Notes: generated from the sequence alone by a model not told the origin. A stretch of DNA of 64,000 nt from an uncultured Rhodospirillales bacterium (GCA_903865895.1 CAIPLM010000147.1:1-64000); one strand, 5' to 3'; positions 44,978-56,349 are shown, numbered from the stretch's first letter. Made by a program: numbers and translations.

Positions 44978-46401
44978 CCCGCCAGGATGCGGTGTTCGAG
45001 CGGCTGCGCGGCGGCATTCTCAGCGGTGCCCTGCCCTCCGGCAGCCGACTGCCGCCGAGCCGCCATCTCGCGGAGGAGTTGGGGGTGGCGCGCCAGACGG
45101 TGGTGCTGGCCTATGAGCGCCTCGCGGCCGAGGGCTATGTCCGCGCCCGCATCGGCAGCGGCACCTTCGTCGCGACGGATCTGCCGGACGCCGCTCCCCT
45201 CGCCGCCCCGGCGGCCCGCGAGACGGCAGCACCGCTCTCCCGCCGCGGGGCGTTGATCGCGGCGACGCCGATTTCCACCGCCGGGCCGGTGGCGGGGCAC
45301 TCGAACCTGCTCGCCCCGGGCGTGCCCGCCACCGATCTCTTCCCCATCGCCGCCTGGGCGCGCGCCACCGCCCGCGTGCTGCGCGATCTGCCCTCCGACT
45401 CCACCGGATACCCGGACATGCAGGGCCTCGGCGCGCTGCGCACCGCCGTTGCCGCACACCTCGCCGCCACGCGCGGATTGATCGCCGACCCCGCGCAGAT
45501 CGTCATCACCACCGGCACCCAACAGGCGCTGCGGGTCGCCGCCGAATTGCTGCTCGACCCCGGGGACCCCGCCTGGGTGGAGGAGCCCGGCTATATCGCC
45601 GGGCGCGGCGCGCTGGCGGCGGCCGGGGCCCTGCTGGTGCCGGTGCCGTCCGACGCCGAGGGGATCGATGTCGCCGCCGGCATCGCCCTGGCGCCCGCCG
45701 CGCGGCTGGCTTTGGTCGCTCCCTCGCATGCCACCCCACTCGGTGGCGCGCTGCCGATCGGGCGCCGGCTGGCGTTGCTCGACTGGGCGGCCCGCGCCGG
45801 GGCCTGGATCCTGGAGGATGACTGCGACTCGGAGTTCCGCTGGGAGGGCAAGCCGCTGCCGCCGCTCGCCTCGCTCGATCGCAGCGGGCGGGTGATTTAT
45901 TGCGGCACCTTCAGCAAGACGCTGGCGCCCGCCCTGCGGCTCGGCTTCGCGGTGGTGCCGGCGCCGCTCACCGCCGCCTTCGTGCGCGCGCGGGGGTTGG
46001 GCGATCGCGGGCCCGGCACGTTGCAGCAGGCGGTGTTGGCCGATTTCATCGGCGAGGGACGGCTCGGCCCGCATATCCGGCGCATGCGCACCGAATATGC
46101 CCGCCGCCGCGCCGCACTGCTCGCCGCGCTGGCCCGGCATTGCCCGCAGGCCGATCCGGTGGCGGCGCCGGGCGGATTGCACCTCGTGCTGCGCCTTGCC
46201 GACTCGGTCGATGCCGCCCGCGTCGTCGTGTCAGCGCGCGCGCGTGGCCTCGCGGTCTCCCCGCTCGCCGCCTATTTCAGCGGGCCGCCGCGGATGAACG
46301 GCCTGGTGATCGGTTTCGCGACCACCCCGCCGGCGCTGGCCGCCGATGCGGCGCGACGGCTGGCGGCGGCGATCGGGCCGGCTACGGATGCGGCGCCGTA
46401 G
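44941..46401 (+). CDS. MocR/PdxR-type GntR regulator with aminotransferase domain
   Basis: A 486-residue regulator. The N-terminal winged helix ([47 protein letters not shown]) is followed by a fold-type I aminotransferase domain with the PLP Lys in [15 protein letters not shown] and Asp in [11 protein letters not shown]. MocR members use PLP as ligand and control vitamin B6, GABA or taurine genes. It is divergent from the PaiB-like gene. ATG 44965 (MPDQSRQDA) is a good alternative start. The 3' end overlaps the RND gene by 20 bases. Confidence 0.93.
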   Translation: MNNQNPLIMPDQSRQDAVFERLRGGILSGALPSGSRLPPSRHLAEELGVARQTVVLAYERLAAEGYVRARIGSGTFVATDLPDAAPLAAPAARETAAPLSRRGALIAATPISTAGPVAGHSNLLAPGVPATDLFPIAAWARATARVLRDLPSDSTGYPDMQGLGALRTAVAAHLAATRGLIADPAQIVITTGTQQALRVAAELLLDPGDPAWVEEPGYIAGRGALAAAGALLVPVPSDAEGIDVAAGIALAPAARLALVAPSHATPLGGALPIGRRLALLDWAARAGAWILEDDCDSEFRWEGKPLPPLASLDRSGRVIYCGTFSKTLAPALRLGFAVVPAPLTAAFVRARGLGDRGPGTLQQAVLADFIGEGRLGPHIRRMRTEYARRRAALLAALARHCPQADPVAAPGGLHLVLRLADSVDAARVVVSARARGLAVSPLAAYFSGPPRMNGLVIGFATTPPALAADAARRLAAAIGPATDAAP

Positions 46402-49400
46402 CACTCCGCCGGCCCGACCATTCCCGCAGGGACTGGAAGGTGACGTAAAGCATCGGGATGAGGAAAATGCCGATGGCGCTGGCCGCGATCATGCCGGCGA
46501 AGACGGGCAGGCCGACGGAGCGGCGGGAGAGCATCGCGGCGCCTTGCGCCGTGACTAGGGGAACTAGGCCGAGCACGAAGGCGATCGAGGTCATCATGAC
46601 GGCGCGGAACCGCATGCGGGCGCCGAGCACCGCCGCCTCGCGGATCGCCACCCCTTCCTCGCGCTGTTCCTTGGCGAACTCGACGATCAAAATGCCGTTC
46701 TTGGCGGCGAGGGCGATCAGCACGACGAGGCCGATCTGGCCGTAGAGATCGAGCGGTTTGCCGGTCAGCCATAGCCCGGCATAGGAGCCGAACACGCCGA
46801 CCGCGACCGAGAGCAGCACTGGGATGGGGATCACCCAGCTTTCGTAGAGCCCGACCAGGAAGAGGTAGGCGAACAGCACGGCGAGGGCGAGAATCGGGCC
46901 GGTCTGCCCGGCGGCGAGTTTCTCCTGGTAGGAGGTATCGGTCCATTCATAGTCGTAGCCGGCGGGGAGCGCGCGGGTGGAGACGTCCTCCATCGCCAGC
47001 AGCGCGTCGCCCGAGGACATGCCGGGGCGGGGCGAGCCGAGCAGGGTGATGGTGCGGTAGTTGTTGTAGCGGCTGATGGTCTGCGGGCCGAGCACGATGC
47101 GGATATCGGCGATGGCGCGCAGCGGCACCATGCCGCCCTGGCGGTTGCGCACGTGGATTTTCCAGATCGACTCGATATCCGTGCGGTTGGCAGCCTCGCC
47201 CTGCACGTTTACCTGCCAGGTGCGGCCGAACAGGTTGAAGTCGTTGACGTAGATGCCGCCAAGTGTGGCCTGCAGGGCGTTGAACACGTCGCTCATCGCG
47301 AGCCCCAGTGCCTGCGCCTTGTCGCGGTCGATGTCGAGGAACAGCATCGGCGTGGTGGCGGAGAAGGTGGAGAATACCCGGGTCAGTCGCGGGTCGGAAT
47401 TGGCGGCGCCCATCAGGCCGCCGAGCACGCTGGCCATTTCGGTGGGCTCGCGCCCCTCAAGGTTCTGCATCTGGTAGGTGAAGCCGCCGCCGGTGGAGAG
47501 GCCGATGATGGGGGGCAGGTTGAGCGGGAAGGCGATGGCGCCGCGCACGCCTTGCAGCCCACCGAAGACGCGGCCGATCACCGCCTGCACGCTGTCAGCC
47601 GCGGTGGCGCGGTCCACGAAGGGTTTCAGGCCGACCACCATGAAGGCGGCGTTGCTTTGGGCGGAGCTGTCGAGGAAGGAGAAGCCGACGATGGCGAGCG
47701 TTTTTTCCACCTGCGGGATCTGTTTCAGCAGCCCCTCGATCTGCGCCACCACGGCGCGGGTGCGTGCCACCGAGGCGCCGTCGGGCAGCTGGACCGGGAT
47801 GAAGAAGGCGCCCTGGTCCTCCTCCGGCAGGAAGCCGCCGGGAGTGATCAGCGAGAGGCCCCAGATGCCGGCGCCGAAGCCGCCGATCAGCGGGATGGCG
47901 ATGATCGCGACGCGCACCAGGCGGCGCACGCCGCCGGCGTAGAGATCGCGCGTGCCATCGATGCCGCGCAGCACGCGGCCCATGATGCCGCGGTTCTTGT
48001 CGGTGTGGCGCAGGAAGACGCCGCAGAGCGCGGGCGACAGGGTCAGCGCGTTGATCGCCGAGATCACCATGCCGACGCTGATGGTGACGGCGAACTGACG
48101 GAACAGCTGGCCGGAGAGGCCGGGGATGAAGCCGATGGGGACGAACACCGAGAGCAGCACCAGGGAGATGGCGATGATCGGGCCGGTGATTTGCCGCATC
48201 GCCTTCTTGGCGGCCTCGCGCGGGGAGAGGTGCGGCTCGTCCTCCAGCACGCGTTCGACGTTCTCCACCACCACGATGGCGTCATCGACGACGATGCCGA
48301 TCGCCAGCACCATCGCCAGCAGGGTGACGGTGTTGGCGGTGAAGCCGATCACCAGCAGTACGGCGAAGGTGCCGATCAGGCTGACGGGCACGGCGACGAT
48401 GGGGATGATGGTGGCTCGGAGATTGCCGAGGAAGAGGAAGACCACGATGACGACGAGGATGAAGGCCTCGCCCAGCGTCTTGATCACCTCGCGGATGGTG
48501 TCGGAGACGAAGTTGGAGCTGTCGTAGAAGACGATCTTCTTCATCCCCTCGGGGAAGCGGGCGGCCAGCTTGTCGAGCGTGGTGGCGACGCGCTTGGAGG
48601 TCTCCACCGCGTTGGCGCCGGGGGCGAGGAAGATGCCGATTGAGATGGCGGGGTTGCCGTTCAGCCGGCTCTCCGTGTCCTGGCTGGCAGCGCCGAGTTC
48701 GACGCGGGCGACATCGCGCACCCGCAGCACCGAGCCGTCGGCATTGGCGCGCAGGATGATGGCGCCGAATTCGTCGGGGCTCGACAGGCGGCCCTTGGTT
48801 TGCAGGTTGATCTGGATCTGCTGGGTGTCGGGCGTCGGCTTCGCGCCGAGGCGGCCGACGGCGGCCTGCACGTTCTGCGCCTGGATGGCGGCGATGACGT
48901 CGGACGGCGCGAGGCCGAGCTGGATCATGCGCTCGGTGTCGAGCCAGATGCGCATCGAATAGTCGAGCGCGCCGAACACGAAGGCCTGGCCGACGCCCTG
49001 CACGCGGGAGATGGCGTCGAGCACGTTGATGGTGACGTAGTTGCTGATGAACAGCGGTTCCTGCAGCGGTTTTCCGTCCGGCCCCAGCTCGCTGTAGAAT
49101 TGTAGGAAGGACAGGATCGCCGAGGAGCGCTTCTGCACGGTGAGGCCGCTGCGCTGCACCTCGGGCGGCAGGCGGGCGAGAGCGGCCTGCACGCGGTTGT
49201 TGACGTTCACCGTCGCGATGTCGGGGTTGGTGCCGGGCGCGAAGGTGACGGTGAGCCCGTAGCTGCCGTCGTTGGAGCTGTTGGACTTCATGTAGAGCAT
49301 CTGGTCGACGCCGTTGACCTGCGCCTCCAGCGGCTGGGCCACGGTGGCCTCCACCACGGCGGCGGCGGCACCGGGGTAGCGGGTGCTGACCTGCACCTGC

Positions 49401-49525
49401 GGCGGCACGATATCGGGGAACTGCGCGACGGGGATGCGCAGCATGCCGATCAGCCCGGCCATGGTGGTGACGATGGCGATGACGATCGCCAGCCGCGGCC
49501 GGTCGATGAATATGGCGGAGAACAT
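46382..49525 (-). CDS. RND efflux pump inner-membrane transporter (HAE-1 type)
   Basis: A 1047-residue proton-driven drug transporter of the AcrB type. N-terminal [24 protein letters not shown] is the first transmembrane helix. The proton-relay Asp pair is seen in [22 protein letters not shown], and the second-half helix has [24 protein letters not shown] with the relay Lys. Length matches the family. The start at 49525 is just four bases past the adaptor gene; the open frame to 49570 lies in it. Substrates not predictable. No outer-membrane channel gene is here, so TolC would be elsewhere. Confidence 0.95.
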   Translation of the reverse strand: MFSAIFIDRPRLAIVIAIVTTMAGLIGMLRIPVAQFPDIVPPQVQVSTRYPGAAAAVVEATVAQPLEAQVNGVDQMLYMKSNSSNDGSYGLTVTFAPGTNPDIATVNVNNRVQAALARLPPEVQRSGLTVQKRSSAILSFLQFYSELGPDGKPLQEPLFISNYVTINVLDAISRVQGVGQAFVFGALDYSMRIWLDTERMIQLGLAPSDVIAAIQAQNVQAAVGRLGAKPTPDTQQIQINLQTKGRLSSPDEFGAIILRANADGSVLRVRDVARVELGAASQDTESRLNGNPAISIGIFLAPGANAVETSKRVATTLDKLAARFPEGMKKIVFYDSSNFVSDTIREVIKTLGEAFILVVIVVFLFLGNLRATIIPIVAVPVSLIGTFAVLLVIGFTANTVTLLAMVLAIGIVVDDAIVVVENVERVLEDEPHLSPREAAKKAMRQITGPIIAISLVLLSVFVPIGFIPGLSGQLFRQFAVTISVGMVISAINALTLSPALCGVFLRHTDKNRGIMGRVLRGIDGTRDLYAGGVRRLVRVAIIAIPLIGGFGAGIWGLSLITPGGFLPEEDQGAFFIPVQLPDGASVARTRAVVAQIEGLLKQIPQVEKTLAIVGFSFLDSSAQSNAAFMVVGLKPFVDRATAADSVQAVIGRVFGGLQGVRGAIAFPLNLPPIIGLSTGGGFTYQMQNLEGREPTEMASVLGGLMGAANSDPRLTRVFSTFSATTPMLFLDIDRDKAQALGLAMSDVFNALQATLGGIYVNDFNLFGRTWQVNVQGEAANRTDIESIWKIHVRNRQGGMVPLRAIADIRIVLGPQTISRYNNYRTITLLGSPRPGMSSGDALLAMEDVSTRALPAGYDYEWTDTSYQEKLAAGQTGPILALAVLFAYLFLVGLYESWVIPIPVLLSVAVGVFGSYAGLWLTGKPLDLYGQIGLVVLIALAAKNGILIVEFAKEQREEGVAIREAAVLGARMRFRAVMMTSIAFVLGLVPLVTAQGAAMLSRRSVGLPVFAGMIAASAIGIFLIPMLYVTFQSLREWSGRRSATAPHP

Positions 49526-49529
49526 CGGC

Positions 49530-50714
49530 TCAGCCGGCCGGCTTCGGGGCGGGGGCAGCGCCAGGCGCACCCGGCGCGCCGGGCGGGGGAGCGCCGGCCG
49601 GGATCGGGTTCACCTCGATGCCCGGGCGAATGCGCTGGATGCCGTCGACCACGATGGTCTCGCCTTCCTTGAGGCCGCCTGCGACCAGCACCAGCGTGCC
49701 CTGCGGCGCGCCGAGCTGAATACGGCGGAGCTGCACCTTCTTGGCCTCGTCCACCGCGTAGACGAAGGCGCCCTGCTGGTCCTGGCCGACGGCGGCGCGG
49801 GGCACGGCGACGGCCTGGATCGGCGCGATGCCCTCCACCGATGCGGTGACGAAGGCGCCATCCACCAGATCGCGGTTGCCGGGCTCGCCGGGCTTGGCGC
49901 CGGGGCGCAGCGGATTGGGCACGCGGGCGCGCAGCGTCACGGTATCGGTGCCGGGGGTGACGGAGGGGGCGGCGTAGTCGATCCGCCCGGTGGGGCCATA
50001 GGCCTTGCCATCCGGCAGGCGTAGGCGCACGGCAACGGCGGAGAAGCCACCCTCGCCGGCATAGCGGTCGCGCAGCGCGTTGGTGGTGCGGGTGGGCACG
50101 GGGAACAGCACGTACATCGGATCCTGGCTGACGATGCTGACCAGGGGGCCGGAGGCGGGGGTCACCACGTTGCCGGCGGCGAGAGTAGAGCGGCCGATTT
50201 TGCCGGCGACTGGGGCGCGGATCTCGGTATAGCCGAGGTTGATCTCGGCCACCTTCACCTGCGCCCTGGCCGCCAGCAGCTGCGCCTCGAGGCTGGCCTG
50301 CTGGGCCACCGCGTCGTCATAGTGGGAGCGCTGGCCGGAGGGGGTGGAGAGCAGGGTCTGGGCGCGGTTGGTGGTGATCACCGCGTTTTTCAGCAGCGCC
50401 GCGACCTGGGCCACGGCGGCCTGCTTGGCGGCGAGATCGGCCTCGAAGGGGGCGCGCTCCAGCCGGTAGAGCAGGTCGCCCTGCGCCACCTCGGCGCCCT
50501 CGGCGAAGCTGCGTTCCATGATGGTGGCGGTGATGCGGGCGACGATGTCCACCTTGTCGGTGGCTTGCACGCGGCCGACGAAATCCTGCGTCTCGGTGAC
50601 CGCCCGCTTCTGCACGGTCAGCACCCCCACCATCGGGGGGCCGGGCGGGCCGAACTGGGCGGCGGCGGGCAGGGCGGCGAGCATGCAAAGCAGCAGCAGG
50701 ACGGCAAGACGCAT
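49530..50714 (-). CDS. RND efflux periplasmic adaptor
   Basis: A 394-residue membrane fusion protein. Signal peptide [20 protein letters not shown], then a beta-barrel/lipoyl start ([22 protein letters not shown]), a helical hairpin ([20 protein letters not shown]...), the second lipoyl half [15 protein letters not shown], and a membrane-proximal domain. It joins the RND transporter to the outer-membrane channel. Pro/Gly/Ala-rich tail. The ATG at 50714 gives the signal peptide; upstream frame to 50777 does not. Confidence 0.94.
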   Translation of the reverse strand: MRLAVLLLLCMLAALPAAAQFGPPGPPMVGVLTVQKRAVTETQDFVGRVQATDKVDIVARITATIMERSFAEGAEVAQGDLLYRLERAPFEADLAAKQAAVAQVAALLKNAVITTNRAQTLLSTPSGQRSHYDDAVAQQASLEAQLLAARAQVKVAEINLGYTEIRAPVAGKIGRSTLAAGNVVTPASGPLVSIVSQDPMYVLFPVPTRTTNALRDRYAGEGGFSAVAVRLRLPDGKAYGPTGRIDYAAPSVTPGTDTVTLRARVPNPLRPGAKPGEPGNRDLVDGAFVTASVEGIAPIQAVAVPRAAVGQDQQGAFVYAVDEAKKVQLRRIQLGAPQGTLVLVAGGLKEGETIVVDGIQRIRPGIEVNPIPAGAPPPGAPGAPGAAPAPKPAG

Positions 50715-50897
50715 CGGATCACCCCGGGCAGCACCGGCGGGGAGAATCCCCCGGACGGCATATGTTGCGTTGCACATATGGCATGCCGGGTGGGTCTGGC
50801 GAGACCCCAGCGGCGCTCAGCATCACATCTCCGTTGAATTGGCTGCCCCGTTCATCGCTTCCGCGCTACAAGCCCGCACGCGATGAGGAGACAGCGA

Positions 50898-52352
50898 ATG
50901 CGGATGATGAACGGCGGGATGGCCGGAATGGGGCTCGCGGCGATGCTCGCCATGCCGGCCCAGGCGGCAGTGACGGCCGAGGATGCCGCAGCGCTGGAGC
51001 GCGACCTTCGCGGCTGGGCGGCCGGGCTGCTGGCCCCGCTGGTCGATCCGGCGGCGGTGCCGCTGCGGGTGCTGCCGGGTGGCGAGGGCTTCCGGATGGA
51101 GATCGGCATGGTGCCGGTACCAGGGTTCAGCATCACGCCGGACATCGCGCTCACCGCGCAGCTGCGGCCGCTGCCGGATGGGCGCTGGGCGGTGGATGAT
51201 CTGCGCCTGCCCGCGGCGCTGACGGCGAGTATGGCGAAGGAGGCGGCGCCGCTCTTCGCCATGTCGATCGGCACGCAGCAGGCGCGCGGCGAGTTTGACC
51301 CCGCGCTGCGCACGCCCTCGCGCTTCGAGGGGCGCTATACCGACGTGGTCGAGACGGTCGGCGTCGCGCAGGGCAAGAGCACCACCCGCATGGCGACGGT
51401 GGCCTACTCCGGCAGCTGGGAACCGGCGGGCGCCGGGCTGATCGACAGCGCCGACCGGATCAGCACGGCTGGCTACAGCATCGAGCAGACGCTGCCCGAC
51501 GGGCAGCCTTTGCGCATCACCGTGCGCGAGCTGACCGCCCGTTCGAAGGGCATCGGCGTCAGCCCCGCCAATATCGGGACCGCGATCCGTGCCATCGCGG
51601 CCCTGGCCGGGGACGTGATCGCCTCGCCGGACCGGGCGCGGGCGGATGCGCCGACCGCGGGGCAGCGCAAGCTGATGCACACGGTGCTCGACAGTCTCGC
51701 GGCACTGTTCGTCCGGCTGGAGACCGAGCAGACCTGGTCGGGCCTGACCGCGACCACCCCGGCCGGCAGCGGGCAACTGGACAAGTTGAGTGTCGCGACC
51801 CGCATGGCCGCGCCGGGTGGCAAGGCCGAGTTCGCCGCCCAGCTGGAGCTCGCCGGGCTGACCACCTCGTTACTGCCGGCGGGGCCGATGCGCCAGCTCG
51901 TCCCCCGCCGCATCGCCATCGCGCCGCGCTTCACCGGGGTGCCGAAATCCGAAGTGCTCGCCCTGCTCGGCCGCGCCATTGACACCGCGGGAGACCCCGA
52001 TACCGACCTCGCAGGCGATGCGCTGGCGCTGCTGGCTGACAACCCGGCCACCATCGCGCTCGACGATCTCGATATCGATCTCGGCATCTCCCGGCTGCGC
52101 GGCTCGGGCGAGGTGAACGTCGCCGCGGCGGACGATATCAGCGGCACGCTGGAGCTGCGCATGAGCGGGCTGGATGCGCTGCTGCGCACCCTGCGTCAGG
52201 TGCCGGAAGCCGCCCAGGTGGCGCCGGTGCTGCTGATGCTCAAGGGGCTCGGCGAGGCCTCGGGCAACGAGACGGTGTGGCGGATCGAGTATGCCGACAG
52301 CAAGGTGACGGTGAACGGCACCGATCTGTCGGACATGATCCCGCGGAAATAG
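50898..52352 (+). CDS. Periplasmic hypothetical protein, possibly DUF2125-like
   Basis: A 484-residue protein with a signal peptide (MRMMNGGMAGMGLAAMLAMPAQA). The rest is long beta-rich repeats with segments such as TDVVETVGVAQGKSTTRMATVAYSG, LDDLDIDLGISRLRGSGEVNVAAADDISGTLELRM and a closing VWRIEYADSKVTVNGTDLSDMIP. These resemble DUF2125-type lipid- or envelope-linked proteins of alphaproteobacteria, but I am not sure. GAGGAG precedes ATG 50898. Alone on its strand. No catalytic motif seen. Confidence 0.7.
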   Translation: MRMMNGGMAGMGLAAMLAMPAQAAVTAEDAAALERDLRGWAAGLLAPLVDPAAVPLRVLPGGEGFRMEIGMVPVPGFSITPDIALTAQLRPLPDGRWAVDDLRLPAALTASMAKEAAPLFAMSIGTQQARGEFDPALRTPSRFEGRYTDVVETVGVAQGKSTTRMATVAYSGSWEPAGAGLIDSADRISTAGYSIEQTLPDGQPLRITVRELTARSKGIGVSPANIGTAIRAIAALAGDVIASPDRARADAPTAGQRKLMHTVLDSLAALFVRLETEQTWSGLTATTPAGSGQLDKLSVATRMAAPGGKAEFAAQLELAGLTTSLLPAGPMRQLVPRRIAIAPRFTGVPKSEVLALLGRAIDTAGDPDTDLAGDALALLADNPATIALDDLDIDLGISRLRGSGEVNVAAADDISGTLELRMSGLDALLRTLRQVPEAAQVAPVLLMLKGLGEASGNETVWRIEYADSKVTVNGTDLSDMIPRK

Positions 52353-52361
52353 GCCTGGGGG

Positions 52362-53360
52362 TCAGACCTTCAGGAAGCCAACCAGCCGCTCCGCTTCCTC
52401 GACGATCGGCACCGCCAGCGCCTCGGCGCGGCGGGCGCCGTCGCGCAGAATGGCCTCGATGGTCGCGGGATCGGCGAGCAGGCGGTTGGTCTCGTCGGCG
52501 ATCGGCGCGAGCTTGCTCACCACGAGGTCGGTCAACGCCGGCTTGAAGGCGCCGAAGCCCTTGCTGCCATGTTCGCGCAGCACGGCGGCATGGTCGGTAT
52601 CGGTCAGGGCGGCGTAGATGCCGACGAGGTTGCGCGCCTCGGGGCGGCCTTCGAGGCCCTCGATGGTTTCGGGCAGGGGCTCCGGGTCGGTCTTGGCGCG
52701 GCGGATTTTCAGGGCGATCTCGTCGGCGCTGTCGGTCATCTTGATGCTGGCCTGGTCCGAGGCGTCGGACTTGCTCATCTTCTTGGTGCCGTCGCGCAGG
52801 CTCATCACGCGGGCGGCGGGGCCCATGATCATCGCCTCGATCTGCGGGAAGAAATCCACCCCGTAATCATGGTTGAACTTCTGGGCGATGTCGTTGGCGA
52901 GTTCGAGATGCTGGCGCTGGTCGTCACCCACGGGCACGCGGGTGGCGTGGTAGACCAGGATGTCAGCGGCCATCAGGTTGGGGTAGGTGAACAGGCCGGT
53001 CGAGACGTTCTCGCGGTCCTTGCCGGCCTTCTCCTTGAACTGCGTCATGCGGTTCAGCCAGCCCATGCGGGCGACGCAGTTGAAGATCCAGGCGAGCCGC
53101 AGATGGGCGTGCACGGCGGATTGGTTGAACAGGATATGGGCCTTGGGGTCGATCCCGCTCGCCAGCAGGGAGGCGGCGAGTTCGCGCGTCTGCTGGGCCA
53201 GGGCCGCCGGGTCCTGCCAGACGGTGATGGCGTGCAGATCGACCACGCAATACAGGCATTCATGGCTGGCCTGCAGCGCCACCCAGTTCCGCACGGCGCC
53301 GAGGTAGTTGCCGAGATGCGGGATGCCGGAGGGCTGGATGCCCGAGAAAATGCGCTGCAT
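52362..53360 (-). CDS. trpS: Tryptophanyl-tRNA synthetase
   Basis: A 332-residue class I aminoacyl-tRNA synthetase. The HIGH-type motif is [13 protein letters not shown] (residues 10-22), and the KMSKS motif is complete in [35 protein letters not shown] is the tryptophan pocket region. Length matches bacterial TrpRS. Essential housekeeping enzyme. Divergent from the F420 cassette across 277 bases that hold the hairpin repeat. Confidence 0.97.
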   Translation of the reverse strand: MQRIFSGIQPSGIPHLGNYLGAVRNWVALQASHECLYCVVDLHAITVWQDPAALAQQTRELAASLLASGIDPKAHILFNQSAVHAHLRLAWIFNCVARMGWLNRMTQFKEKAGKDRENVSTGLFTYPNLMAADILVYHATRVPVGDDQRQHLELANDIAQKFNHDYGVDFFPQIEAMIMGPAARVMSLRDGTKKMSKSDASDQASIKMTDSADEIALKIRRAKTDPEPLPETIEGLEGRPEARNLVGIYAALTDTDHAAVLREHGSKGFGAFKPALTDLVVSKLAPIADETNRLLADPATIEAILRDGARRAEALAVPIVEEAERLVGFLKV

Positions 53361-53425
53361 GGGGGTGGTCCGATGCCGGTTGGGGAAAGGCCGCTTCTGT
53401 TGCCGAACCGCGCGCCGCGGTCAAG

Positions 53426-53575
53426 GGTGGGAGGGGAAGGGCTTCTTTTTGAAAAAAGAAGCAAAAACTTTTTATCCGATTGATTGGTCCCCTCCCGGGT
53501 GGGTTCGCAGCAAAGCGGATGAAAGTTTTTTGGTTCTTTTTTTCAAAAAAGAACCGCTTCCCCTCCCTTCCCACC
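53426..53575. repeat. Inverted pair of an A/T hairpin repeat module
   Basis: The 150 bases hold two head-to-head copies of one module. Copy A: GCTTCTTTTT / AAAAAGAAGC hairpin (53441-53450/53453-53462) followed by AAAAACTTTTTATCCG. Copy B, on the minus strand: GGTTCTTTTTT / AAAAAAGAACC hairpin (53555-53545/53542-53532) followed by AAAAAACTTTCATCCG. The outer flanks GGTGGGAGGGG and CCCACC are also partly mirror images. It lies between divergent trpS and fgd, where a terminator would not be expected. A third copy is at 56350. Confidence 0.85.
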
Positions 53576-53637
53576 AGCACCGTGACACCTCCGGCCCAGG
53601 CGGCTAACCTCCGTCCAACGCCATAGGGGACACCAAC

Positions 53638-54642
53638 GTGCTCAAGCTCGGATACAAGGCCTCCGCCGAACAATTCGCCCCCCGTCCGCTCATGGAGTTC
53701 GGCATTCTCGCCGAGCAGAGCGGGTTCGACAGCGTGTTCATCTCCGACCATTTCCAGCCCTGGAAGCACACGGACGGGCACGCTCCCTTCTCGCTCGCCT
53801 GGCTCGGTGCGCTCGGCGCGCGGACGGAGCGGGTGGTGATGGGGACCTCGGTGCTGACGCCGACGTTCCGCTATCATCCTTCCATCGTCGCCCAGGCGTT
53901 CGGCACGCTGGGTTCGATGTTTCCGGGCCGCGTGGTGCTGGGGATCGGCACCGGGGAAGGGTTGAACGAGGTGCCCTCGACCGGGCAGCCCTGGCCGGAG
54001 TTCAAGGAGCGCTACGCTCGCATGCGCGAAAGCGTGACGCTGATGCGCCGGCTGTGGAGCGAGGATCGGCTGACCTTCGAGGGGCAGTATTACCACACCG
54101 AGAACGCCACCATCTATGACAAGCCCGAGCAGATGGTGCCGATCTACGTCGCCGCCGCCGGCGCGATGGTGGCGAAATATGCCGGGCGGATGGCGGAGGG
54201 GTTCATCTGCACCTCCGGCAAGAACCCGGCGCTGTATACCGATACGCTGCTGCCCAACGTCGCGGCCGGGCGGGCCGAGAGCAAGCTTGGCGTCTCGGAC
54301 TACGACATGATGATCGAGGTGAAGGTCTCGTTCGACACTGACAAGGCGCAGGCCCTGGAGAACACGCGGCACTGGGCGGCGCTGGCGCTGACGCCGGAAG
54401 AGAAGATGTCGGTGGAGGACCCGGCCGAGATGGAGCGCTTGGCGGACGCGCTGCCGATTGAGCGGGCCGCGAGCCGCTGGATCGTCTCGGATGATCCGGA
54501 GGAGCATGTCGAGCGGATCGGCTATTACGTGAAGCTCGGCTTCAACCATCTGGTGTTTCACGCGCCGGGGCCGGACCAGGCGCGCTTCATGCGGCTTTAC
54601 GCCGAGCATGTGATGCCGCGCCTGCGCAAGAAGTTCGGCTGA
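53638..54642 (+). CDS. fgd: F420-dependent glucose-6-phosphate dehydrogenase (FGD type)
   Basis: A 334-residue luciferase-like F420 oxidoreductase. In register with Mycobacterium tuberculosis FGD1: Asp37/His38/Trp42 and Glu107 match Asp39, His40, Trp44 and Glu109. Thr192, Lys195, Lys256 and Arg280 match the phosphate-binding Thr195, Lys198, Lys259 and Arg283. [12 protein letters not shown] opens it as in actinobacterial FGD. So it likely reduces F420 with glucose-6-phosphate. The GTG at 53638 has AGGGGA seven bases before it. First gene of the cassette; cofE follows after three bases. Confidence 0.9.
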   Translation: MLKLGYKASAEQFAPRPLMEFGILAEQSGFDSVFISDHFQPWKHTDGHAPFSLAWLGALGARTERVVMGTSVLTPTFRYHPSIVAQAFGTLGSMFPGRVVLGIGTGEGLNEVPSTGQPWPEFKERYARMRESVTLMRRLWSEDRLTFEGQYYHTENATIYDKPEQMVPIYVAAAGAMVAKYAGRMAEGFICTSGKNPALYTDTLLPNVAAGRAESKLGVSDYDMMIEVKVSFDTDKAQALENTRHWAALALTPEEKMSVEDPAEMERLADALPIERAASRWIVSDDPEEHVERIGYYVKLGFNHLVFHAPGPDQARFMRLYAEHVMPRLRKKFG

Positions 54643-54645
54643 GCC

Positions 54646-55407
54646 GTGCCGGCGCGCGAGCTGCGCCTGCGGGCGATCCCGGGGCTGCCGATGTTCGCTC
54701 CCGGCGATGATCTCGCCGGGATTCTTGGCGATGCCATGGCGGGCGCGCCGCCCGGGGACGGTGACGTGCTGGTGGTGGCGCAGAAGATCGTCAGCAAGGC
54801 CGAGGGGCGCATCGTCGAGATCGCGTCGGTGACGGCCTCGGCGCGCGCCGAGGCGCTGGCGGCGGAGGTGGGCAAGGACCCGCGAGTCGTTGAGGTGATC
54901 CTCAGCCAGGCCGCCCGTGTGGTGCGGGCGCGGCCGAACCTCATCATCGTCGAGCATAAGCGCGGCTGGGTGATGGCCAATGCGGGGATCGACCAGTCCA
55001 ACGTGAACCATGAGGGTGGCGGCCGGCTATTGCTGCTGCCGGAAGATCCGGACGCCTCGGCCGAGCGGTTGCGCGCGGCGCTCTCGGCGCGGTTCGGGGT
55101 GAAGCTGGGCGTGGTGATCAATGACAGTTTCGGCCGCGCCTGGCGGCGGGGCACGGCGGGGATTGCCATCGGGGCGGCGGGGCTGCCCGGGCTGGTCGAT
55201 CTGCGCGGGCGGCCGGATTTGTTCGGCCGCATCCTTGAGGTGTCCATCATCGGCTATGCCGACGAGGTCGCCGCGGCCGCATCGCTGTTGATGGGGCAGG
55301 CCGATGAGGGGCAGCCGGCGGTGCTGGTCAGCGGGTTGCGCTGGTCGGTGCCGGAGGGCACGGCGGCCGATCTGGTGCGCCCGCCCGCCGAGGATTTGTT
55401 CCGATGA
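54646..55407 (+). CDS. cofE: Coenzyme F420-0:L-glutamate ligase
   Basis: A 253-residue CofE/FbiB-N domain enzyme that adds L-glutamate residues to the F420 core with GTP. Family blocks: GDVLVVAQKIVSKAEGRIVE, KRGWVMANAGIDQSNVNHEGG, LGVVINDSFGRAWRRGTAGIAIG and VSIIGYADEVAAAASLLMGQ. It is stand-alone and lacks the C-terminal nitroreductase domain of mycobacterial FbiB. GTG start at 54646; stop overlaps the cofD start by ATGA (55404-55407). No RBS of note, consistent with translational coupling. Confidence 0.93.
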   Translation: MPARELRLRAIPGLPMFAPGDDLAGILGDAMAGAPPGDGDVLVVAQKIVSKAEGRIVEIASVTASARAEALAAEVGKDPRVVEVILSQAARVVRARPNLIIVEHKRGWVMANAGIDQSNVNHEGGGRLLLLPEDPDASAERLRAALSARFGVKLGVVINDSFGRAWRRGTAGIAIGAAGLPGLVDLRGRPDLFGRILEVSIIGYADEVAAAASLLMGQADEGQPAVLVSGLRWSVPEGTAADLVRPPAEDLFR

Positions 55408-56342
55408 GAAGTGATTTGGGGAGCCGCGATCTCATCGTCGCGCTCTCCGGCGGCATTGGCGGCGCCAAGCTGGCGCTGGGCCTCTCCCACGTGGTGGCGC
55501 CGGAGAATTTGGTGATCATCGCCAATACCGGCGATGATTTCGAGCATCTCGGCCTCGCGATCTCGCCGGATATCGACACGCTGACCTACACTTTGGCGGG
55601 GCTCGACAACACAACGCTGGGCTGGGGGCGCCGCGACGAGACGTGGAGCTTCATGGAGACGCTGGCGACCATTGGCGGGCCGACCTGGTTTCGCCTGGGC
55701 GACCGCGACCTCGCGCTGCATGTGGAGCGCACGCGGCGGCTGCGGGCCGGGGAGACGCTGTCGGCCATCACCGATGACGTGGCGCGGCACTGGGGCATCG
55801 CGGCGCGCATCATCCCGATGAGCAATGACCCGGTGCGCACGCGGGTGCGCGCGGAGAGCGGCTGGCTCGATTTCCAGGATTATTTCGTCGGGCAGCAATG
55901 CCGACCGGTGATCGACGCCATTGCCTTCCATGGCGCCGAAACTGCAACTGCACACCCTGACGCGCTGGCCGCGCTGGCCAGTCCGCGGTTGAAGGCGGTG
56001 GTGATCTGCCCGTCCAACCCGTTCATTTCCGTCGAGCCGATCCTCGCGGTGCCCGGCATGCGCGCCGCGATCGCCGGTTGCGGTGCGCCGGTGATCGCGG
56101 TTTCACCGATCATCGGCGGCAAGGCGGTGAAGGGGCCGACGGCGAAAATGATGGCGGAGCTGGGCCTCGAAGTGAGCGCCGCCGGGGTGGCCGCGCGCTA
56201 CGGGGATCTGCTCACGCATTACGTGCTGGACCACGCCGATGCCGGCGCAATCGTGGCGCAGCGGGTGAGCGTGGCGCAGACGTTGATGACGACGCTGGAG
56301 GAGAAGGTCGCGCTGGCTCGGGCGGTGCTCCAAGCCGTTTGA
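55404..56342 (+). CDS. cofD: 2-phospho-L-lactate (or phosphoenolpyruvate) transferase CofD/FbiA
   Basis: A 312-residue transferase that joins the lactyl-, PEP- or 3-phosphoglycerate-guanosine diphosphate moiety to FO. It opens DLIVALSGGIGGAKLALGL, and has ANTGDDFEHLGLAISPD and the conserved MSNDPVRTRV and CPSNPFISVEPIL. The donor molecule used cannot be told from sequence. cofC/fbiD and the FO-synthase genes cofG/cofH are not in the window. The gene ends right before a hairpin repeat copy. Confidence 0.94.
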   Translation: MRSDLGSRDLIVALSGGIGGAKLALGLSHVVAPENLVIIANTGDDFEHLGLAISPDIDTLTYTLAGLDNTTLGWGRRDETWSFMETLATIGGPTWFRLGDRDLALHVERTRRLRAGETLSAITDDVARHWGIAARIIPMSNDPVRTRVRAESGWLDFQDYFVGQQCRPVIDAIAFHGAETATAHPDALAALASPRLKAVVICPSNPFISVEPILAVPGMRAAIAGCGAPVIAVSPIIGGKAVKGPTAKMMAELGLEVSAAGVAARYGDLLTHYVLDHADAGAIVAQRVSVAQTLMTTLEEKVALARAVLQAV

Positions 56343-56349
56343 AGGGGGT

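Noticed and set aside
53426..53575. Simple Rho-independent terminator for trpS or fgd
   Set aside because: trpS and fgd diverge from here, so both genes start rather than end on either side; the mirror-pair repeat explains the sequence better.
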